Below, in pieces: positions 1 through 7,025 of a DNA stretch of 64,000 bases (positions within the stretch are counted from its first letter, which is position 1; the number at the start of each line of letters is the position of its first letter). The translations under genes and the position numbers were made by a program. Below the pieces are notes generated by a model, which saw nothing but the letters and a program-made list of their open reading frames with translations, was not told the origin of the DNA and ran no database searches. Source of the stretch: Sphingomonas adhaesiva. GTDB lineage: Bacteria > Pseudomonadota > Alphaproteobacteria > Sphingomonadales > Sphingomonadaceae. Where the stretch lies: positions 248,001-312,000 of the forward strand of contig NZ_JAQIJT010000001.1 in assembly GCF_036946125.1 (NCBI RefSeq), read 5' to 3'.

Positions 1-61
1 ATCGCGATCCTGAAAGGGAGGGGAGTTGATCCCCCCTCCCCCCTCTCCCACATCTGACGCC

Positions 62-469
62 ATGCCGCTCCATCTCACGAAGGTCGCGTTCGGCGCCGCC
101 AGCGTCGACCTGCTCGCCGAGCGTCTGGCGGCGCGCGCGCAGGCCGGCCCGGTGTTCCTCACGACGCGCTACCTGCCCAAGCGGCATGAGGAGATCGCGG
201 GGACGGGTTCGCTGTTCTGGATCATCAGGCACCAGCTGGTCGCCCGCTCGCCGATCCTCTCCTTCGGCGAGGCGGAGGGCGGACGCATCGCGATCCACAT
301 CGATCCGGCGTTGCGGCTGGTCCAGGCGCGCCCGAAGCGCGCGCATCAGGGCTGGCGCTACCTGGAGGCGGCCGAGGCGCCGCTCGATCTCGGCGGCGAG
401 GCAGCCGACGGCCTCGCTGCGATGCCCCCCGCGCTCGTCGGCCGGCTGAGCGAGCTGGCGCTGATCTGA
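62..469 (+). CDS. DUF1489 family protein
   Basis: The frame from the ATG at 62 gives 135 residues. An in-frame ATG at 26 would only add a Pro/Ser stretch unlike the family, so I prefer 62. The protein begins MPLHLTKVAFG and carries the TRYLPKR and GSLFWIIRHQLVARSPIL blocks, which I recognise as DUF1489, a small soluble alphaproteobacterial family of unknown function. Length is normal for the family and no signal peptide or membrane segment is visible. It converges on the DUF177 gene, whose stop lies about 20 bp downstream, so it is probably transcribed alone. The family call is firm; no biochemical role can be read from the sequence. Confidence 0.85.
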   Translation: MPLHLTKVAFGAASVDLLAERLAARAQAGPVFLTTRYLPKRHEEIAGTGSLFWIIRHQLVARSPILSFGEAEGGRIAIHIDPALRLVQARPKRAHQGWRYLEAAEAPLDLGGEAADGLAAMPPALVGRLSELALI

Positions 470-489
470 ACCGCCGCCGTCCGCGGGGA

Positions 490-1014
490 TCAGTCCTTCC
501 CCTCCAGCTTCGCCTTCAATCCCGCGAGCGCCCCGAACGGCCCCGCCTCGTCCTCGCTCAGCACCCCGGCCTCCTTCAGCCGCTCGGCCGCCCGCGGGCT
601 GCGCGGAAAGGGATCGAGCGCCAGCGCCAGCGTCTCCGCCGCGGCCTCGCCCAGGTCGATGCCGCCGCCCTCGATCTCGATCGTATCCAGCTCGCCTTCG
701 TTCAGCTCGACCTCTTCGCCCGTGCCGGACGATTCGACGAACAGCAGCGCCACCGGCTCCTCGACGCGCGCCGGCAGCGGGTCGCCGGTCACCCCGCAGG
801 CCTGCACCACCTCGCCGTGCACCATTCCGGTCGCCGAAATGCCTGCCGCGGTACGCCGGATCGCGAACGTCGCCTCCAGTCTGTCGACCGACACCAGCCC
901 GAATCGCGTCGCGAGCGCCGCGCGCTCCGCCTGATCGGCGGCAATGGCGACGCTGCGCTCCTCTTCGCCGATCGTATCCAGCCGCTCGACCCGCATGAAT
1001 TCGGGCGCGTTCAT
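490..1014 (-). CDS. DUF177 (YceD-like) protein
   Basis: A 174-residue acidic soluble protein beginning MNAPEFMRVERL. It has the DUF177 core: a C-G-V-T motif near residue 73, where the family has one or more conserved Cys, and the late FPRSP block before an acidic tail. In many bacteria the YceD family sits beside rpmF and has been tied to 23S rRNA processing; here rpmF is not adjacent. The ATG overlaps the stop of the upstream cytochrome bc1 chaperone gene by four bases (ATGA), so the two are translationally coupled. This pairing is common in alphaproteobacteria. Family assignment is good; the function here is inferred only from homologues. Confidence 0.85.
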   Translation of the reverse strand: MNAPEFMRVERLDTIGEEERSVAIAADQAERAALATRFGLVSVDRLEATFAIRRTAAGISATGMVHGEVVQACGVTGDPLPARVEEPVALLFVESSGTGEEVELNEGELDTIEIEGGGIDLGEAAAETLALALDPFPRSPRAAERLKEAGVLSEDEAGPFGALAGLKAKLEGKD

Positions 1015-1520
1015 GGCAATTCCCCGCGTTCGATCGCATCCAGCGGCACCGCGTCGAGCGCCCCGCGCCACGCGGTCAGGCGATCGCGCACATGCGCCAC
1101 CGCCTCCTTCGCCGGCGCCTGCCCGCGATACACGTTGCGCACCAGCGCCTCGTCCAGCGTGCCCGCCTGCAATCCCTCGCGATACGCGCCCAACCGGCCG
1201 CCCAGCATCCCCATCATGCGGCCGACATGCTTGCCCACCACCATGTCGCCGAAGCCGATCTGGCGTACCTGCGCGTCCATATCGTCGACGAACCGCTCGG
1301 TCAGCTGCGCGATCACCGGCGCGCCGCCCTCCTCCCGCTCCAGCCGCAGCACCACCATCGCCAGCACCGCCGCGACCATGTCGAAGCGGCCGTCCAGCGT
1401 ATCGGGCACCTGCCCGTCCAGATACCAGTGCGGCGCGCGCGCGCGCGCGATCACCGCATCGTACAGCGGCAGCGCGGCGGTGCGGTCGCGCCCGCGAAAC
1501 AGTCGTTTCCACCAACCCAA
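1011..1520 (-). CDS. Ubiquinol-cytochrome c chaperone family protein (CBP3/UQCC1-like)
   Basis: About 169 residues from a TTG at 1520 (M-GWWKRLFRG). An in-frame ATG at 1601 is also possible, but it adds an Arg-rich stretch and approaches the divergent bamE start at 1650. The block YLDGQVPDTLDGRFDM and the later FVDDMDAQVRQIGFGD are the hallmarks of the CBP3/UQCC1 family. Those proteins assist cytochrome b maturation and assembly of complex III in mitochondria; the bacterial members are thought to do the same. No membrane helix is seen. The gene heads a two-gene leftward operon with DUF177. The family is certain; the start codon is not. Confidence 0.8.
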   Translation of the reverse strand: MGWWKRLFRGRDRTAALPLYDAVIARARAPHWYLDGQVPDTLDGRFDMVAAVLAMVVLRLEREEGGAPVIAQLTERFVDDMDAQVRQIGFGDMVVGKHVGRMMGMLGGRLGAYREGLQAGTLDEALVRNVYRGQAPAKEAVAHVRDRLTAWRGALDAVPLDAIERGELP

Positions 1521-1649
1521 AGCGTTTGATCCCTCACGTCGCCCCCGCGCTTGTCTCGCGCGGCCGGGCAGCATATTGAGGCGCACGGCCGCAAAGTCCA
1601 CGCACGCGTTGCGGCGACCGGCCCTGACGCTGTGTCACGCGGAGTATCG

Positions 1650-2123
1650 ATGCGCCCCCTACTCGCTTTTTCGCTCCTGGCCGGCGTGCTGGCCGCCGGT
1701 TGCACCCCGCTGCGCTCGCATCAGGGCTATATCGTCGATGCCGATCTGGTGAATTCGGTCCAGCCCGGCGTCGACAACCGCCAGTCGGTGCTCGCGACGC
1801 TCGGCACGCCCAGCTTCGCCAGCCAGTTCAACCAGGGCGACTGGTATTATATCGCGCGCGACAGCCGCAACCTGGCGTTCAACCCGCCCAAGCCGAAGGA
1901 GCAGCTGACGCTGCGCATCAGCTTCGACCAGGCCGGCAACGTCACCGCGGTGCGCAAGTCGGGGATGGAGCAGGTCGTCAACGTCGATCCCTGGGGCAAG
2001 ACCACGCCCACGCTGGGGCGCAAGCGCGGCTTCTTCCAGGATCTGTTCGGCAACATCGGCACCGTCGGTGCGCCGGGCGCGGCCGGCGGCGGCACTGCGG
2101 GCGGGCGCAGCGGGCAGCCGTGA
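1650..2123 (+). CDS. bamE: Outer membrane assembly lipoprotein BamE
   Basis: A 157-residue lipoprotein with a short signal peptide and lipobox LAAGC (Cys at residue 18). The SmpA/OmlA (BamE) domain follows: GYIVDADLVNSVQPGVDNRQSV, split across the usual helix, then LGTPSF and GDWYYIA. BamE stabilises the BAM complex that inserts beta-barrel proteins into the outer membrane, acting from the periplasmic face. The ATG at 1650 was chosen because it starts the signal peptide directly; an upstream in-frame ATG at 1551 lacks this. The C-terminus is a Gly/Ala-rich tail beyond the folded domain. Divergent from the cytochrome bc1 chaperone, so a shared control region lies at 1521-1649. Confidence 0.93.
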   Translation: MRPLLAFSLLAGVLAAGCTPLRSHQGYIVDADLVNSVQPGVDNRQSVLATLGTPSFASQFNQGDWYYIARDSRNLAFNPPKPKEQLTLRISFDQAGNVTAVRKSGMEQVVNVDPWGKTTPTLGRKRGFFQDLFGNIGTVGAPGAAGGGTAGGRSGQP

Positions 2124-2243
2124 CGTCCAACCTGTCGTTTCGCTGACGATCGCATTCCCGCCGCGTTCAGCGCGCGCAGCCTAGCAGTGTCGTCATGGCG
2201 GTGCCGAGCCCCGGTGCCGCCGCGACGAACGAAAGGCCTTGTG

Positions 2244-2609
2244 ATGCGTAAGCTGATGACCGCGGCGCTGATCGCCGCCACGCTGATTCCCGGCTCGCTG
2301 GCCGCGGGCGCCGCCGCGGCGCAATCGCGCGGCGAATTGTGGCGCTATCGCGAGAATATCATGCGCGAGGAGCGCGACCTGCAGCGCGCGCAGGCACGCG
2401 GCAACGTGTGGGAGATCCGCCGCCAGCGGGCCGAGCTGCATCAGGCGCGACTGGCCTATCGCAATCTGATCTATGGCCCCGGCAGCCCCTACGCGCGCGG
2501 CAACTGGCGCGACGACGACCGCTACGACCGTTACGACCGACGGGACGACCGCGGCTATGGCCAGCGTGACGGTTACGTCCCGGATGCGTGGGATCGCGAA
2601 CGCTTCTGA
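2244..2609 (+). CDS. Small secreted protein of unknown function, charged C-terminus
   Basis: A 121-residue protein starting MRKLMTAALIAATL, with a clear Sec signal peptide ending near AAAAQS at about residue 27. The mature part is a helical, Arg/Glu-rich segment (ELWRYRENIMREERDLQRAQ) likely to form a coiled coil. It ends in an Asp/Arg/Tyr-rich tail with DDDRYDRYDRRDD. I do not recognise a named family; similar short secreted proteins occur in sphingomonads. The gene stands alone and is followed at once by two overlapping hairpins (2619-2670). The periplasmic location is well supported; no function is proposed. Confidence 0.7.
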   Translation: MRKLMTAALIAATLIPGSLAAGAAAAQSRGELWRYRENIMREERDLQRAQARGNVWEIRRQRAELHQARLAYRNLIYGPGSPYARGNWRDDDRYDRYDRRDDRGYGQRDGYVPDAWDRERF

Positions 2610-2618
2610 TCGCGCGTC

Positions 2619-2670
2619 CGCGGCCGGAACTCCACGGTTCGGCCGCGTCGCAACAACGCGCGACGCGGCC
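2619..2670 (+). terminator. Two mutually exclusive hairpins after the small secreted protein gene
   Basis: Hairpin A pairs 2619-2630 with 2637-2647 (11 bp, one bulged G). Hairpin B pairs 2641-2651 with 2660-2670 (11 bp, perfect). They share 2641-2647, so only one can form at a time. Neither has a U-run, so this may be a 3' end/RNA-stability structure rather than a true intrinsic terminator. Confidence 0.45.
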
Positions 2671-2837
2671 AGTACCGGCTTGGGGTCGGCACTCGGTCCC
2701 GAAAGGGGGAAAGGGACCGGCGGGCCAACGCACCGATCGCCGGATGGTTCGGCGACGACGAGCGGTCGCGCGAGGTTCGGCGCTTGTCTGTCAAAAAGCG
2801 TTGCAGATGCGCCACAGCCCCCGCATGACATTAACTC

Positions 2838-4229
2838 ATGTCAGGCTGGGGGGACGGGCTGGCGGCCTCGGCTGCCGAGATGCTGGCGCTGCTCGATGCG
2901 GCGCTGGCGGAGGTGACTCTGTTCGCCGCCGTGGCGATCCTGATCGGCGGGATCGACGACCTGCTGGTCGACCTGTTGTGGCGCGTACGCCGCACGCCGC
3001 CGTCCTCGCTCGACACGCTCCCCGATGCGCCGCCGCTGCGCCTGGCGGTCTTCGTCGCCGCGTGGGACGAGCATCGCGTCATCGGGGCGATGCTGCGCGC
3101 GGCGCTGCGCCGCTACGACCACCCCGATTATCGCCTCTATGTCGGCTGCTACCCCAACGATCCCGCCACCATCGCCGCGGTCGCGGAGGTGGCGGGGCAG
3201 GATGGGCGGGTACGCGTCGTCACCGTCACCGGCGACGGACCGACGACGAAGGCCGACTGCCTCAATCACCTGTGGCGCGCGCTGCGGCGCGACGATGCCG
3301 CGGGCGGCCGCCCGACCGACGCGGTCGTCCTCCACGATGCGGAGGATGTCGTCCACCCTGCGGAATTGCGCGTGTTCGACCATCACCTGCGCGCGGCGGC
3401 GCTCGTGCAACTGCCGGTCGTGCCGCTGATCGATCCGCGGCGCCGTCTGGTATCGGGGACGTACGCAGACGAATTCGCCGAGTCGCATGGCCGCCATCTG
3501 GTGGTGCGTGCCGGGTTGGGCGCGGCGCTGCCGCTGGCGGGGGTGGGCTGCGCCATCCGCTGCGATGCGCTGGTCGCGCTGGCGGGCGATGGACAGGCCC
3601 CGTTCGACGCGCACAGCCTGACCGAGGATTACGAACTCGGCCTGCGCATCGGGGCGATGGGGCTGCCCGCGTGCTTCGCGCGCTGGCGCGATCCGGACGG
3701 TGCGCTGGTGGCGACCCGCGCCTATTTCCCCGACACGATCGACGCCGCGGTACGTCAGAAGGCGCGCTGGGTGACGGGGATCGCGCTGTCCGGCTGGGAT
3801 CGCACCGGCTGGGGCGGGCGCTGGCGCTGGGCGGAGCGCTGGATGCGGATGCGCGACCGCCGCGGGCCGCTGGCGGTCCTGGCGCTGCTCGCCGCCTATC
3901 TCGCGCTGGTCGGCTTCACGCTGTCGCTCGCCGGGCATGCGCTCGCGGGCGGCACCGTCCCGGCGGCGACGCCCGCGATGCGGCTGATGCTGATGGTCAA
4001 TGCGGGGCTGCTCGGCTGGCGGCTCGCGGTGCGCGCGCGCAGCACCGCGCAGGAGCATGGCTGGCGCGAGGGGTGGTGGTCGCTGCCGCGCGCGCTGGTC
4101 GGCAACATCATCGCGATGCTGGCGGCGCGACGGGCGCTGGCGCGCTACGTGGCGACGCTGCGCGGTGTCCCGCCGCGCTGGGACAAGACCGTCCACCGCT
4201 TCCCCGACGTGCTGCCGGGCGACGCATGA
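2838..4229 (+). CDS. NfrB-like processive family 2 glycosyltransferase
   Basis: A 463-residue inner-membrane protein. An N-terminal hydrophobic segment (about 25-40) precedes a cytoplasmic GT2 domain with the D,D,D,QxxRW pattern of processive synthases: DAED at 167-170, TED at 262-264 and QKARW at 307-311. Hydrophobic segments follow at about 340-365 and 378-395. The closest family I recognise is the glycosyltransferase part of E. coli NfrB, which with NfrA makes an N-acetylmannosamine-containing surface polysaccharide under c-di-GMP control. E. coli NfrB is about 745 residues and has a C-terminal c-di-GMP-binding MshEN domain; here the protein ends just after the last helices. It overlaps the next gene by four bases (ATGA), so the two are coupled. 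Confidence 0.8.
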   Translation: MSGWGDGLAASAAEMLALLDAALAEVTLFAAVAILIGGIDDLLVDLLWRVRRTPPSSLDTLPDAPPLRLAVFVAAWDEHRVIGAMLRAALRRYDHPDYRLYVGCYPNDPATIAAVAEVAGQDGRVRVVTVTGDGPTTKADCLNHLWRALRRDDAAGGRPTDAVVLHDAEDVVHPAELRVFDHHLRAAALVQLPVVPLIDPRRRLVSGTYADEFAESHGRHLVVRAGLGAALPLAGVGCAIRCDALVALAGDGQAPFDAHSLTEDYELGLRIGAMGLPACFARWRDPDGALVATRAYFPDTIDAAVRQKARWVTGIALSGWDRTGWGGRWRWAERWMRMRDRRGPLAVLALLAAYLALVGFTLSLAGHALAGGTVPAATPAMRLMLMVNAGLLGWRLAVRARSTAQEHGWREGWWSLPRALVGNIIAMLAARRALARYVATLRGVPPRWDKTVHRFPDVLPGDA

Positions 4230-5248
4230 TCGCCGCGGGGCGTGGCCGGCCGCTCCGCTTCATGGGGCTGGTGCTGGGTGGATGGGTGGCGGCGCGGACG
4301 TGGTGGCTGTGGCCCGTCGCCACGCCGATCGAGATCGAGCCGTGGCGCGCGATCCTCCCCGTCGCCGTCGCGGCGACCGCGCCGGTGGAGCCGACGGAGA
4401 TCGCGATGACGACGCCGCCGTCGTTCCCGACGCCTCGACGACCTTCCCCGTTGCGGTTCGTCACGCCCGCCGTCGCCACGCCGGCCAGCGCAGCCGCGCT
4501 TCCCGATCGATCGGCGCCACCCAAGGCGTCCGCGGCGCGGACGGATGACCGACGCGTCACGCTCGCGCTGCTGGGCATGGTCCGCTACGGCGCGCCCGCG
4601 CCGCCGCCGCCCGGCCCGTCGCGCTGGTCGGGCAGCCTCTGGTCGATCGTGCGCGACGGCCGCCAGCGCGCCGGGGTCGCCACGCCGCAGCTGGGGGGCA
4701 GCCAGATCGGCGCACGCATCGCCTACACGCTGGACGATGCGCGCCGCGTCGCCATCGTGGCGCGCGCCTCCGGCGCGCTGGCGGTGCGTCAGCAGGAACT
4801 CGCGCTCGGCATCGAATGGCAACCCGGCGCGCTGCCGGCGCGGGTCACGCTGGAACGCCGCATCGGGGTCGCCGGGATCCGCAGCGGCACCGCCATCGGC
4901 GTGGCCGGCGGGGTCGGCGACCGCGACCTCGCCGCCGGCTTTCGCCTCGACGGCTATGCGCAGGCCGGCGCGATTGCGCGTGATGGCATGGAGGGCTATG
5001 CCGATGGCGCGATCCGCATCGCGCGGCCCGTCGCCCGCTCGCATGGCGGCATCGCACTCGATCTCGGCATCGGCGCCTGGGGTGCGGCGCAGCGCGGCGC
5101 GGCCCGATTCGATATCGGCCCCACCGCCGCGGTGACGCTGCCCGCGGGGGCGCGGCGCCTGCGCGTCACGCTCGACTGGCGACAGCGCGTCGCGGGCAAC
5201 GCCGCGCCCGTCTCCGGTCCCGCCCTGTCGCTCGGCACCGACTTCTGA
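4226..5248 (+). CDS. NfrA C-terminal-domain-like protein, putative outer-membrane partner
   Basis: A 340-residue protein starting at the ATG that overlaps the glycosyltransferase stop. The N-terminal third is a hydrophobic segment (MGLVLGGWVAARTWWLW) followed by a Pro/Ala/Thr-rich stretch. From about residue 140 the sequence alternates short strands with turns (LGGSQIGARIAYTLDD, RVTLERRIGVAG, GGVGDRDLAAGFRLDGYAQ). It ends GPALSLGTDF, as beta-barrel-type proteins often do. This half resembles the C-terminal domain of NfrA, the E. coli outer-membrane protein used as receptor by phage N4, but the large TPR region of E. coli NfrA is absent. The likely role is export or anchoring of the product of the preceding synthase. 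The homology is recognised by pattern and needs a profile search. Confidence 0.65.
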   Translation: MIAAGRGRPLRFMGLVLGGWVAARTWWLWPVATPIEIEPWRAILPVAVAATAPVEPTEIAMTTPPSFPTPRRPSPLRFVTPAVATPASAAALPDRSAPPKASAARTDDRRVTLALLGMVRYGAPAPPPPGPSRWSGSLWSIVRDGRQRAGVATPQLGGSQIGARIAYTLDDARRVAIVARASGALAVRQQELALGIEWQPGALPARVTLERRIGVAGIRSGTAIGVAGGVGDRDLAAGFRLDGYAQAGAIARDGMEGYADGAIRIARPVARSHGGIALDLGIGAWGAAQRGAARFDIGPTAAVTLPAGARRLRVTLDWRQRVAGNAAPVSGPALSLGTDF

Positions 5249-5288
5249 ATGGCGCGCGCGCACCGAACCGGGTAGCGACGGCGGCGTC

Positions 5289-6203
5289 ATGGATCTCTAC
5301 CTGCCGATCGCGAACCTGTCGGTGAACGCGCTGGTGATGATCGCGCTGGGCGCGGGCGTCGGGTTCCTGTCGGGAATGTTCGGGGTCGGCGGCGGGTTCC
5401 TGACCACGCCGCTGCTGATCGTCTACGGCATTCCCCCCACCGTCGCCGCCGCCTCCGCCGCGACGCAGGTCACCGGCGCGAGCGTGTCGGGCGTGTTCGC
5501 GCATTTCCGCCGCGGCGGGGTCGATACGCGGATGGGCATGGTGCTGGTGATCGGCGGCGTGCTGGGGTCGCTGTTCGGCGCGTGGCTGTTCCGCCTGCTC
5601 CAGCAATGGGGGCAGATCGATACCGTCATCGCCATCACCTACGTCCTGCTGCTCGGCACGATCGGCGTGCTGATGCTGCGCGAGGCGGTCGTCGCGATCC
5701 TCGTCTCGCGCGGGCGCCGCGTCGCCGCGGCGCGCCGGCGGCGGCACCACCCGCTGGTCGCGGCCATGCCGTTCCGCATGCGCTTCTATGCCTCTGGCCT
5801 GTACATCTCGCCGCTGGCGCCGTTGCTGCTGGGGTTCGCGACCGGCATCCTGACGATCCTGCTGGGCATCGGCGGCGGCTTCGTGCTGGTGCCGGCGATG
5901 ATCTACCTGCTGGGCATGTCGACCGCGGTGGTGGTCGGCACCAGCCTGTTCCAGATCCTGTTCGTCACCGCCGCCGCGACCATGGTCCATGCCACCACCA
6001 CCAAGGCCGTCGACATCGTGCTGGCCGCGCTGCTGCTGGTCGGCTCGGTCGTGGGGGCGCAGGTCGGCGCGCGCTTCGCGGCGAAGGCGAAGCCGGAATA
6101 TCTCCGCCTCGCGCTGGCGATCATGGTGCTGCTGGTCGCGTTCCGCATCGCACTGGGGCTGGGGTGGCGGCCCGACGAAATCTATTCGGTCGAGCTGTCG
6201 TGA
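5289..6203 (+). CDS. TauE/SafE family permease
   Basis: A 304-residue polytopic membrane protein in two homologous halves, each with the glycine-rich TauE/SafE signature: LSGMFGVGGGFLTTPLL near residue 29 and TILLGIGGGFVLVPAMI near 195. Seven to eight hydrophobic helices are evident, split by a basic loop (about 138-155, RGRRVAAARRRR). The family exports sulfite, sulfoacetate or related anions; the substrate here is unknown. The stop overlaps the GTG start of the next gene (GTGA), so it is coupled to the TIGR02186 protein, a common pairing in alphaproteobacteria. Family assignment is firm. Confidence 0.88.
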   Translation: MDLYLPIANLSVNALVMIALGAGVGFLSGMFGVGGGFLTTPLLIVYGIPPTVAAASAATQVTGASVSGVFAHFRRGGVDTRMGMVLVIGGVLGSLFGAWLFRLLQQWGQIDTVIAITYVLLLGTIGVLMLREAVVAILVSRGRRVAAARRRRHHPLVAAMPFRMRFYASGLYISPLAPLLLGFATGILTILLGIGGGFVLVPAMIYLLGMSTAVVVGTSLFQILFVTAAATMVHATTTKAVDIVLAALLLVGSVVGAQVGARFAAKAKPEYLRLALAIMVLLVAFRIALGLGWRPDEIYSVELS

Positions 6204-6958
6204 GGCGTGCCGCCCTCCTCCTCGCCGCGCCGCTGCTGACCGCGCAGGCCAAGCCGGTGCTGGTGCCCGACGTGTCGCAGCGCAATATCGAGATCGCGTA
6301 CAGCTTCACCGGCGCCGAGCTGCTGCTGTTCGGCGCGATCCTCTACCCCGGCGGGCGGCTGCCGCGCGGCGCGGCGCCTACCGATGTGGTGATCGTCGTG
6401 AAGGGACCGACCCAGTCGATCGTCATCCGCGAGAAGGAGAAGGTCGCCGGCATCTGGGTCAATGCCGGCAAGCTGCGCTACCGCTCGGCCCCCAGCTTCT
6501 ACGCGGTCGCCTCGTCCCGCCCGCTCGACCGGCTGGTCGATGCCCGTACCCGCGCGATCTACGAACTGGGGCTCGACGGCCTCCAACTCTCCCCCGCCTC
6601 CGCCGCCCCCGCGCCGGTGCAGGACCGCTTCACCCGCGGGCTGGTCGAGCAGCGCACCCGCACCGGCCTGTTCTACGAGGCGCCGGGCGCGGTCGAGATC
6701 ACCGACGGCGTGCTCTACCGCGCGCGCGTCGCGATCCCGGCGCGCGTGCCGGTCGGGCGCTTCACCGCGGAGACGTTCCTGATCCGCGACGGCCGCGTCC
6801 TCGCCGCCGCGGTGCGCGACATCGATATCCGCAAATCGGGGCTCGAGCGTTTCGTGGCGCAGGCCGCCGACCGCCACTCGATCCTCTACGGCCTCAGCGC
6901 GGTGGCGCTGTCGGTGCTGCTGGGCTGGGCGGCGGGGCGCTGGGCGGCACGCGGCTGA
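6200..6958 (+). CDS. TIGR02186 family membrane-anchored periplasmic protein
   Basis: A 252-residue protein from the GTG at 6200 (M-RRAALLLAAPLLTAQAKP), which starts a signal peptide and overlaps the permease stop by four bases. The body is beta-rich (VPDVSQRNIEIAYSFTGAEL, VVIVVKGPTQSIVIREKEKV) and a C-terminal helix (SILYGLSAVALSVLLGWAAG, about 228-247) anchors it with the bulk in the periplasm. I recognise the conserved hypothetical family TIGR02186, repeatedly found next to TauE/SafE permeases. It is presumably an accessory factor for the permease; no activity has been assigned that I know of. Confidence 0.82.
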   Translation: MRRAALLLAAPLLTAQAKPVLVPDVSQRNIEIAYSFTGAELLLFGAILYPGGRLPRGAAPTDVVIVVKGPTQSIVIREKEKVAGIWVNAGKLRYRSAPSFYAVASSRPLDRLVDARTRAIYELGLDGLQLSPASAAPAPVQDRFTRGLVEQRTRTGLFYEAPGAVEITDGVLYRARVAIPARVPVGRFTAETFLIRDGRVLAAAVRDIDIRKSGLERFVAQAADRHSILYGLSAVALSVLLGWAAGRWAARG

Positions 6959-7025
6959 CCGGCTGCACGATTTCTTCATCCTCCCCGATTAGCGGTGGAC
7001 CGTTCGGGCAGGGGTGATTCACGCA

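Noticed and set aside
26..61. Earlier ATG for the DUF1489 gene
   Set aside because: It adds twelve Pro/Ser-rich residues, and family members begin at the MPLHLTK segment.
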